A stretch of 64,000 nt of DNA, from contig CACVBU010000742.1 of NCBI GenBank assembly GCA_902728285.1, forward strand, positions 131,660 through 195,659. Reading direction: 5' to 3'. Position numbers and translations under genes: made by a program. The DNA is from Clytia hemisphaerica (Eukaryota; Cnidaria; Hydrozoa; Leptothecata; Clytiidae). This document shows positions 49,870 through 61,800 of the stretch, one piece after another; position 1 is the first letter of the stretch; every line of letters starts with the position of its first letter. The notes below the pieces were generated by a model. It made no database searches. It was given only the letters and a program-made list of their open reading frames with translations, and was not told the DNA's origin.

Positions 49870-52800
49870 TCATACGCGCTGTATTTCGAATAACCGTACG
49901 TCTGTATCATACCAAATAGGTGGATCAATATTCCTGAAGGGAAGAATCAATGGATTACCTTAAGTGGATAAATTTTGGCGTGGATTTAATTTGGCGATTG
50001 GCCAAAATACGATTTTTGGCGGGGATTTAATTTGGCGATAGATCAATTTCTTAAAATTTGGCAGGGATTTAATTTGGTGAATTGGAAATTTTGTCACACT
50101 GAAATGGGTGAAAATTACTCAAAAATATACTTAAAAGTTGTGATTTTTCACATAATTCTCTTTTTGTTAAATTTGGCGAGGATTTAATTTGGCGAATCTT
50201 GGCACAATTCGCCAAATTTAATCCCCGCCAAAATTTATCCACTTAAGGTATTTAATTACTTTCTGGCAATAATATACAAATGATAATAAATTCTTTTGTC
50301 AAGATGCTTGGCAGGAAACTGACATGGCACGTGTTCATTTTAAGCCATGGCGGCTGGCGATTTTTTTTGAAGATTTTCATTCAGGTTTTGGAAGAATATT
50401 GCGACTATCTATCGAGCGAGGTGAGGAAACACATGAAGAAGAAACGCATCAATGATATAAGAAACATAAACATTAGAATCCAGTCGCTTTCATTTTCGTT
50501 TTCAACAAAAATGCAGAGCAAGAAATTCGCTGCATCCATAGAGTACCTTAAGTGGATAAATTTTGGCTGGGATTTAATTTGGCGAATTGGAAATTTTGTC
50601 AGACTGAAATGGGTGAAAATTACTCAAAAATATACTAAAAAGTTGTGATTTTTCACGTAATTTGTTAAATTTGGCGAGGATTTAATTTGGCGAATTGGCG
50701 AATTTGGAAATTTTGGCGAGGATTTAATTTGGCGAATTTTGGCAAAATTCGCCAAATTCGCCAAATTTAATCCCCGCCAAAATTTATCCACTTAAGGTAG
50801 AACATGGTACAGAATACGTGACTGTCCACGATTATGAGCAGTGTGTAATAAATTGAAAGTTGTTTTAGACCTTTGTTAAAATTTATATGTTATCAATATC
50901 TTTTTGTTTAAATTTTCCACGATTTTACAAATGAACACAACAAAAGTTTACCTTAGATACATGATTCCCCACATATAAGTTCGAAACCAAAGTTGAGTGC
51001 CACTATTCGCCTGTGAAAGAAAAAGTAAAAATATCAACCCTGGATATCCATTCTCTTGGCACTTTTAGGTGCATACAGACGTTTACATTGGTTTCTATCA
51101 GCCACCGAAGAAAACACAAGCAGATGATAAAAACCGTCAAATTAATACCCAAATTTTGACAAGCTACTCTGAATCAACTATTTTCTAAATACCGGACATT
51201 TCTAAATAAGCCCACTACATTTCTGATTCTTACTAACGACAGTGAATAGAATTACAGCCTTAGAAGAGAAATTGAACAAACAAAACACGTGTATAATAAG
51301 AAAACATCATACCTGGTATTTTCGTATCAGAATGGGATGGGGAACTGGTAACAAGCCAACTAGAGTGCCGTGCTGAAGAAATTTGATGATTTCAGATTCG
51401 TCTGTCAAACCCCTGTAAAACAAGTAATACTTTAATGGACCTACCTATTTATAAAACGAATAATTAGAATTTAATGGAAGTAATGTATAATTTTAAATTT
51501 CGATTTATATATCTATTGGAACGGAGAAAGCAATTAAGAAACGCATCGATGTTTAACGGTGAAAGAAAAATAATATCGACACTTTAATCAATCATTCAGA
51601 GAAAATTAAAACTGAAGTAAAAAAAACATTTAGTTTTCAGTTTTCATTATTTCATCACAGATTGAGGAGTCACATTTTGGGCATTGCCATTTTACATCAT
51701 TGTGCAAAAAATCATGAAAATCTGTCGAGTATAAATTGAAAAAATGAAGGAAAACCGTTTTACGCCGGTTTTCGGCTGTTCCGGCGATTTTTAAGGAGTT
51801 CCGGATTCAAAGGATGATTTTTTTGGAAATCAAACGATGCTTAGTTTTGGGCATCATCATAAAGAACATTTTTCTGTAAAGAAACAATTAAATAATTTGA
51901 AAAAATGTGACGGAAATGTGAAAAAACGACGATTTCCGGCACATTTCCGGTTCTACAGACCGGAAAAAAAATTTTTTCGACAAACGGTTTTCGACACCTT
52001 TTCGGCAGTACTAATGTGCATCTATGTGCAAAAAATCGCAAAAAACTAATGATAAAATCTCGAGAAAATCTCAAAAAACCGCTTTTTTCGGGACATTTCC
52101 GGTTCTACCGGCCGGAAATTTTTTTTTTCGAAAATCGGGCTCCGTCACATTCGAGGGTTTATAGTAATGCACCTTTGTGCAAAAAATCAGAAAAATTGAA
52201 TGAGCCAATCTCGAGAAAAGTTGGTAACTAACGTACTAACGAACGAACTAACTAACGAACACGGGTTAATTTATAGGACCTCCACCGGGGTAGGTCCAAA
52301 AAACACAATGAAGCTTGTGAAGACGTCAAGTTTTAGCTGCAAAAACACAAATGTTTTGGATTATTATTTTTGGATGCTTTGGATTGATACGTATGACTCC
52401 AGCGAGTAACGGGTCGTGGCCAGTTTCTTAAGTTTTTTTTTGTTTGAAAATTCCAAACTTAGCATCAGGCATTTAGAAGTCTATACTCTCAGACAAATAT
52501 GAGTACTAAAGGGATTTTCCATAAATTTTTGCATACCTACATCCCAATTTAGAAAAGTAGTATTTTAATACACATGTACTGTCTTGTTTTGGACAATTTT
52601 GTTATAGCCTCGAAAATAAAAAATCGTTCGAAAAATTACAAAAAAAAATATTCAAAAATGAGTCTTTTTAGGGTGTATATACCACGTCACTAAACGTCAC
52701 GATGTCTGAGAGTTTAGTACTGCCCCCCCTGCATCAGTAAGAATAAGAAAGGATAGATCCCATTGGAAAAAGATCAGCATACTTATCAATGCAGATCTTT

Positions 52801-55800
52801 TCGACTTGGGGTACAAGAACTTGTAACAGCCTCATAATCGTTTGTAAAGGGAGTTTTTGTTTCCACGAGAAAACCTGAAAGAAAAATCGATTAGAATAAT
52901 AATAGGAGGAGAATGAAACAGATCCCAGCTTTACTATGTGTCAAGTTGACTCAACATAGCAATGAGGAAGATGGTAGGACTAAACCTTTAGTGATCTACA
53001 GACGTATATTCATGTTTAGACAAAACTTCTTCCTTGATTTTACACTTTCAGCTGAATTACTCACGGTCTTTTGAAAAAAAGCGATCCTAAAAGTATTCAA
53101 AGGGCGCAAAAATGTTCTTTGAAACGAAACGCATTTAACGAAATTTCATGTTAAAGTATCAATCAAAAATCTTATACGTGTCAAGAGTGTTTTTAATATA
53201 ACCAGACTTTTTTCTTACCCATTCTGAGGTAGCGACGAACCCATTCGCTTTATTAACTTGTGATTTGCGATCTGATGCTTCCCTATTGGCTGGCGCTGTC
53301 ACGTCGTATGGTTCGTCTCCTTTGTTACCAGAATTCTTACTAGAGCCAGGACTTTCCTCATTTGGATTTTGCACTGAAGTTAAATAAATATCGATTCTGT
53401 TTGTTAGATATTGTCGATATTTTAAGCGGAGAAAGCAACACAGTAACTTAACAGCGACCTGTATATGATCTTTGTATCTTAATTGTTTTCATTGAGTCCA
53501 CAGCCAGTCTGCTGAGTTTTCTATGAGCTGAATGAAACTGAACAGAACTGACAACTAAAAAGTGGAAGTTCCATTGCAAATCTATTTAAAAAAGAAGTAC
53601 ATTTTAATAACTATAAGTCATGGCTCCAAAGTACCACTGTTGTTCAAATCATACAAGGTCTTACCTGTTTTTGTCATAGTTGGTATTCCTTCAAGTGTCG
53701 GAACTATTTGTCTGTATCATAAAAAATGAAAACGTTTTTAGGGTTCGAGTGTTTACATTCGACAATGAATCAGATCCACTTTCCTGTTTGTTAAAAGCAT
53801 TTTTCTTTTTCCCAAAGTAGACGAATTTTTGGAAAAAAAACCATGAAATTATTATAGACTCTGGATGAAACATTGAATAAAACGCTGGAAGTATTGTTTT
53901 TCCATATTGTTCCAGAAAGAAATTGATGTAAAAGGTTTAACTCGTGAACTTATTCTAGACAAAGAAATAAAGAAATGAAGAAAAAAAGAATTTCCTTTGG
54001 CATGGCAAAAGTCTGTACAAAATGAAATTTACTTTGAAAACCCATGAGTCGCTGAAATTGACAAAAACTAATTTTAAAGTGAAATGATATAATTATAACA
54101 AACCCATCTTCATCATCCGAATCTTTCCCCGATTTCCCGTTTTGTTTGCCCGGCTTTTTGATACCAGTTGGATCAGTAGGTAGGTTTGCTAGCTGGTGAA
54201 ATATGTTTCGTTTTCGAATGATGGCGTATACTAAATGAGCGTTTCCTAGATTGAAAAAAAAACACAATTAAATAAACTGCCCGATTTCTTCGAATAAACA
54301 CTTCTTCTCCCCTGAAAGATTTTTTTAACATCATAGCAACAGTAAGTGCCACAATGAAGGAAACTTTTAAGCATGTATTTATATGTAACAAATAGTATTC
54401 TTTAAGTCTGCAAAACCGAATTTTTTGTCAAGGGTTTTCATCATCGCTTACCATCGAATTGGTACTGTATGATATTGTTGAAAGTTTCCAATAAGAAAAA
54501 CACTAAATGATGATTTGTACTGTTTGCAAATAAAAACCATGGTGTTGAAAACGCCTGAAAACAAAGTAACATAAAGTAAAATAAGTTTTAATGTGAATCT
54601 AGTTTTAATTTAGTCCACCCTGGTCTTGATTCACACTAAAGTAGGAGCGAAAGTCAAATTAGCTCTAACATGAATCTAGTCCGCCCTGGTCTTGATTCAC
54701 ACTAAAAGTAGGAATAATTCTGCCACAACATAATTAAAAGAAAAGGGACGTTGGAAAGGTGAGAGAACGAAAACGAAATATTTCAAAATAGTTTTTTACA
54801 TACCTCAAGTAAATGAAGCATTTTATTTGCAGCTACCATAGACAATGATTTCAAGTAGGGTGACACTAAAAAGAAATAGTAAAAAAAAAACTAGCAGAAA
54901 AATGTAAAAAATATATTCAAGATAGGTATCACAACAAAAAAAAACACAAAAAGCGATCGTGGACTCCATACTAGTTCTTATAGTTAGGACTGTCAAAATG
55001 GTATTTGATGCCTATAGGCTTGATGTTTTATGAAAGAAAAGGGTCAAATGTAGTGAAGAATTTTAGGGGAAGAGATTAGCGCCTTCCCCTACTTTAGAGT
55101 AGACGGCCAATGAAACTTACTAAACAACCCAAAAAATTTCTCACCATTAACGATGATTGTTAGAAGACAGTCGAACAAGGGATGTAACCTTTGATGACCG
55201 GTTGTTACGATTTTGTGGAAAACCTAAAGAAAATGACAAAGAGTTAGCCTTCAAACTTAAATCAATTGGGGTCATATCGATCTCTCCCGATTGGTGCATC
55301 TTATGAGTTGAGCTTGAGAAATCATGAAAATGCAGTGATACACATTCATATTCTCATTGCGGGAATAATCTAGTTTCAATAAGTGACTTAAGGGCTCTGA
55401 CCATAGTGAATTTTTAATATTTGCCACATACAAAATATGAATTTTTACTTGATGTAGCACACAAAACTATGGCATGTTATACATTTTCTGTTAGGCCAAT
55501 TATCCGTGAGTCTGAAATTTTAAGAATCGCATTGAGAAAATTTGATGAAGAAGAAAATGAAGACTTTTGCGAAGAAGAGTATTTCAACTTTGAAGAACTT
55601 ATTTTCGGCGAAGAAAAAATATTTGTGAATTTTTTTTTGCGATAAATGGTGTATCTTTTATCGAACTAAAAGTAATTTTTCGGAAAATTTTTCTAAAATC
55701 TTATTTGCTTCAGTTTGCTTCAAAATCTTGAAAATAGTACTTTTTGACCAATTTCTCATAGAAAAACAGCCATAACCTGCCATAACTTTTGATGCCTTGA

Positions 55801-58800
55801 TTTAGAAAAATTTTCCGAAAAATCTAAAACAGTTCAATTCTTTGCGGACAGTTTGAAAAAACTTCGAAACAAAAAGGTTAATTACCCATTAAAACTTAGC
55901 ACTTTTTATAAAAGAAGGTGATGCCACATATTATTAACGTCTTTTTAAAGTTCATAACGTCATTTTTGCAATTAAATTCTTAATTATTACTCTTAAGGGA
56001 TTTGATTAAAAAGCGATTTATGAGGCAATTCTTTGTTAAAAGCGTTAAAGAACCTAAAACATAACTTTTATGTTCAAATACTAAAATCAATTTTCCGACT
56101 ATGGTCAGAGCCCTTAAACGGTTACAGCAGAAAAATGTTTTCCAAAACTTCAACCTCGGGTCAAATGTAGCGATGAGGAAATAATCAAAGAGCACAAAAA
56201 AGAGGAGGTTGACTTACAATAACCAGTAGATCAGCATGCGTTCCATTGAAAACGGGAATGTCCATCGGGATACGCGTGGAATATGGTTTATTCAAACGAA
56301 CACCTACAAAATACATCAAATGTGGTTCGATTAAAAACATTGCTTTAAATGTAAATTAAATCTTCATTAAAATCAAGGTCCTGTGTCTGTATGGCTTATG
56401 AGTCTGGAACGAGAGACCACTTTAAGGGAAGTTATCTAAAGTTGAATCCTGTTGAATTGGAATAGGAAGGAAGTTTAGAAGTTTTATATAGAATCTATTA
56501 CGTTCGGAGTAAATTGAGAATTAACCGGAATAGAAACAGGCAAAATCTTATTTTCGAAAGCTGTAGCTTATTAAGTGATGTCTGTTTTCCTGATCGGTAA
56601 ACAGATGGTAGGTTCGAGACCTGTCTGATCTCTTTGCCTTTAAAGGAAGCAAGCAAGAAGTAATGGAAAAAACTTACCAAAGTTGCGTTCACCACTCAAC
56701 AGAAGTAAAATGAAAACACCAATGTGCATCAATCCTATGCGAGCTATGGAGAGAAATAAACACCAAAACAGTTGTTCAGAAAACATAAAACAAGAAGAGT
56801 AAAATCACAGGAAGCACGGTTGAACAGTCGCGGGGGCAAAAAAAGGCTACTCTGGTCAATAATTTCAGCGTCATTTTAGCCAAAAACTTTTTTCTCCAAA
56901 CATCCTCACTTGCGTGATTTTTTAACAAAAGTAAAAAATGTGTCACTTTTGGAAGAACCACATTTAGACCATCTCAAGACGTCAGAGTTTCGATTCACCC
57001 GGTATGGTTTTCTTTACGGCTTGGAAATGTTTATGTTGGTCTCAGAACGTTTCAGGGCATGGAAGAGTTCCGATGAAATTAGTGGAATAGTAGTTTTACT
57101 TTGTAACGTTTCTTTTTGACGTTTCAAATTTCACGGTGTCTCGCAGCTATTTCGTTTTGGAACGATTGAGAACAACGTCTGAACATGGTCTAAGATCGTT
57201 TGAACGTGATATGTTACTTACAAGGATCACCCCTGGATTCGTTCAAGTGGTACAATATGGGAACCAAGATATTCAAAACATCACTGCTCTTCAACACGTA
57301 GAAAAGAAATTTCTGAAAAAGGAAAGAAAGAAAGAATAACTTGGAGAAATTGTAGTACTTCTTTGGATGAAGGGACAATAGATGAAGTAGAGTTGTGTAT
57401 TTGCCTCTTCTTGTCAGCCTACCTGTCTGTCAAAAAGCTGAACGGCCCATATTTCATTTGATTTAAACATAGTCCTTATAAAAAACACTGGTCTGGAAAC
57501 TTTTTATTAGCTTTTTCCTTTGTTATTATCAAAAGACGAAAGTCGATTTGCTCAGTTTTTAATCACGTTACCAAGTACTCCTCTCGGGATTGGTTTAAGA
57601 TTTAATCACATGATCAAAAAGTAAGCAAAACAAACTAATTTCTCAACGCAAGTTCAAGTAAAGAACAATGGAAAGAAACAAAAGGCTTCCAAACCGGGGT
57701 TTTTAAACGGACTATTTGATGGAAGCTTGCCCACAAGTACCGTAGTAGAATATTGGAGGAATGTCAATTTTTATGCAAAAAAATACAAAAACTTAAACAG
57801 ATAAAAAAATAATCACAGACTGTGAAGCTGCCACACTAAACGAAAGCTTACTTTATTCAGGTCACATAGTTTCCAGAAAAGAACCAAAAGTTCTTGATGA
57901 AATCCAATCTTCTTGGTCGAGTTCGGTAAGTAAGTCTGAAAGGAGAGATCGACTGTTTAAGGTGAGCATTTTTGAAAACACGTACCAATAATATTTACTA
58001 TAGTACACCTTTTTGCAAGCTTCGAGAAAGATTATTAAAAATGCAATAGTTGTTTTGGAGCACAATGGAAATCATATCAATTTTTTATCGCGAAAAAAAA
58101 ACAAAACAATAAAATTCAATTCTAACCTGAACCAAGGGGTTTTGAAGCAATGAAGTGATGCCACGCAAAATGAAGTGAAAATCCTAACAAATAATTAAAG
58201 TTTCTCGTAATTTCATACATCTACTGCAAGGAATGACGAACGAAACACATGAGCCAAAGGAGATCAAATCAAATCAAATCTTATAATAAATCACATAATA
58301 AATCAGAGACATTTTCGCTTAAAAGATAGAGTCAATAATATCAAGAAAACAAAATAACGCTTTATCATACCTCTTCTCGATGGATTCTCGTCAAATAATT
58401 ACAAAATAAATTTTCTGGACCATTTCCCTATAAAAAAAAAATTTATCAACTTACAGATAAAAACATAATTATAGAGGGCTTAAATATTTTGTCATTTCCT
58501 TTCTTGAGACAGAAAAGTCACGTCGACTGTCTTTTATAGACATGAAACGTAAACCACAAGTCTTTCAAATAAGATGAGGTCAAATTATGCTTTTCTAAGG
58601 TATAAGCTTCTTAAAATTGTCGAAATTTCGTAAATTTTCAGCAAAAACAAACAATTTTGAAAAAATCAAAGACACAGAAAGGTCGGAGGACTTTTTTTCT
58701 TCAAATCAAAATATTAATATACCTCATAGGATGTATCAGGATTGTTAACATTATCAATAATTTGCTGTTGCTCCATGTCATAGTCCAAAACTACTATTAA

Positions 58801-61800
58801 CAATTGTATTGCGACTTCAATCAATGGTTCTCGACTATCGTTAAACATGATGTGATTGTATCTAAAACAGAGGAAGCAAGGGATCATTAAATTAACCCAA
58901 TTAAGCCATTAGTACCTTCACTACAACTGTAACTAGGTCAAAGTGTGGATGTAAACCACACTGAAGCGACCGCCTTCCATCACGCATCACGCTCACGAAA
59001 GAGCACGCGCACATTATTAATGCCTATATGTCATCTCCAGTACATTTTAGATTATTCATTGAAAACAGATTACAATATGGTCATCTTTCGTGTCTCGATT
59101 ATTCAATTTCGAATAAAAGACATTCAGAAAAAAAAAAGAGAAACACCTGGGTAATCTAGTTAAAAAAAGCGAAAGTAAATGGTAGACAAAGTGATGAGCC
59201 AAGGCAAAACGAGATTAGCTAGGCTGCATGCATCCCCAAATTAGTTTTGATATATCAAAACTTATCAGAGGGGATGTGTGCAGCCTAGAGATTAGCGTAC
59301 CACTATGAAAGAAATCGCCGGTCGAAAATTACATCATATACAACCTCCATGGCAGTAGAACCCATAAAATTCCTTCCTTAAAAAATCTTATGCCCGAATC
59401 AAAATGAGAAAAATCCTACCCCTGGGAAAAGTATCTTCATGAGTTTTTGAAGGGTAGTTATTCATTTGGTTCCAAACATCAAACTAATATATATTGCTTT
59501 CCTTTGTATGTATACCGATTTGAAAAGTTCAAATTCGAGATTTCTAGCTGCCACAAAAATAGGTTCCATCAGAAGGTGATAAACTTACGGTATACCATAG
59601 CCAACTGGATCATATGAACACGTCACATTCAACAGTGACGTGAATAATGGTAGTGCATGTCTACAAAGTAAATACAACCGAACATTTTATGGAAATGAAA
59701 TAAAGTTAGAATGAAGGCTGAAATTTCGGGAAAATAAAAGTTTCATCGATAATCAATAAATACAATCATGCTCTGTATGTTTATTTTGACGTAGATCCTA
59801 TTTTTCACTACTTCAGGAGCTTCAAAAGTTCAGAGAGATATTTCCATGTGATTTTAGAATGTTTAAACTATTGGGAGCAAAACATTTCAAAAAGACACAT
59901 TGGATAGACTACCCTTGAATATAATTAATACCTGTTTTCAGCAGATGCAAAATATTGTAGCCATTTATTGGGAGCATTTGGCGCATCTAAAACGTACAAA
60001 GTATAGAGATGAGAGGTATTATATATAAACTAAGGGTAAAATAATATAACAAAGGCTTGGTCTTTCAGAATGACGATATTGGTATAATGCATTGAAATTA
60101 GTGTTAAGCTTTATGGTAAAATCCAACTGAATTTAAAATGTTCTTATTACAGTGAATATTGGGCTTAAATTCCAGAAAAAAATTTAATATGGGGGGGGGG
60201 TGGAGAATACACATTTTTTTGGAAATCTACCCCCCGGAATTTTGACCCAACCCCCTGGACAAGCATTAGTTGACCCCCTGGGCATTCAAAATTACCCTCA
60301 AACAGAGCAAGTTTAGCCCCCAGACAAGGCAAATTTTGTAAATTTTTCACTACCATGTACGAACATTTTCTGAAAGAGTCCATTATGTTGAAAGAGGCAG
60401 CATAAATAATAATGCTAACAAATAATCACCAGGGATAATTGAAGAAGAGCATTACCGAATCAACTCAGGAAAAAGAAAGAAAACATCAATATTACCTGAA
60501 GGTGGTAGATACATAGCCTCTGAGAAACATGACAATAAAAGTTTGAGTAATTCGGAACGATGGTAGTCATGCTCAGCGACGTGCGGGGGTGATGATGCAA
60601 ACCCGACTCCAGCTTCCCTGCAACCATAAAAGAAAACATAGAATAAAAAGCTTAAAGATAAATCTATTTATCGTAAATCAATCAAGCTTCCAAAGATATA
60701 ACTGTCCAAGAACGAAAGAGTACAGAGCCTCAGCCAAGACATATATACACTCTGAAAGCTTTGGCTCTTCAAACGTTTCTACTGGGATATAACGCCTATA
60801 AAGTTTTCACTAAACTTAAAATTTCATTGTGTGAAATCAAGTGCGTATTACTTAGAGGTAATGAATCAACGGATCCTGCACTAATGTACTTCCCAGTTTT
60901 CTCAAAGGTAACCAAACAAGTGGGAATTAAACCCACGACATCTCTCGCTTACCGCGCAATTGCTCTCTACGAACTAGTGTAGTGTAATAACAACGAACCG
61001 ATAGCACAGTTGGGAGAGCAAACGCCCGGCAAGCGAGAGGTCGTGGGTTGATTCATTAAAATTTCATCTCCTGTATCTCTTTGTTTGTCTATGTAAATAA
61101 TCGCATTGAAAATTAAAACAACCAACATTAATAGGACACATCAATTCTTTAGATATCATTTTATTATAAATCCTTAAACACCTCGATGATAATCAATTGA
61201 AGAAAACAAGACTTACCAAATGTAAGCACAACTGTCAATGTTTGCAAGGTCGTCAGGGTTATCCTGAAAATGAAAAATTTGAGCAATAATCTTAAAGTAA
61301 AGCCAGGTTAAGTACATTTGAGGTCAGAATCGCAATGAAAAAAGCTGTGCTTGCAAAAAAATAGATGGTAAAACAAATCATCAAAACAAAAAAGAGTTTC
61401 ATTTACCAATGGAACGTCTTCTTCCTAAAATTGCATAATGCAGACCATCAATTTAGAACGCTTCGACGTTTGGAAATTTTGAATAAAATTTGAAACGAAT
61501 AGTCTGCATTTTTGATGGATCAAATAGATGTTTGAAGTGATCAGAAAACAACTTCATATATGTATATATTGGCTTTAACAGCTTTAACAACCAAACAATG
61601 TGATGAAGAGAAAAATATCAAAATCAGTGTTTAAAAAGTTTTTTGTTTTAAAACTTGTCACTTTTTAAGATGTAAATCTTCAATGAAAATATTCTATTGA
61701 AAATAGTTTAAACTTACAGGGCCAGATTGTTTGGCAAACACCGTGAAATCCGGACAGAATAACAAATCCTACAAATAAAAACAGGAGATCATCATAAAAT

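Noticed and set aside
50280..50648. 122-aa plus-strand ORF
   Set aside because: It lies in a HID1 intron and its end runs into the 50544-50799 hairpin element; no motif is seen.
56910..57339. Plus-strand ORFs of 67-69 aa
   Set aside because: The second is antisense to HID1 exon 16 (57312-57222) and the first lies in the adjacent intron with no support.
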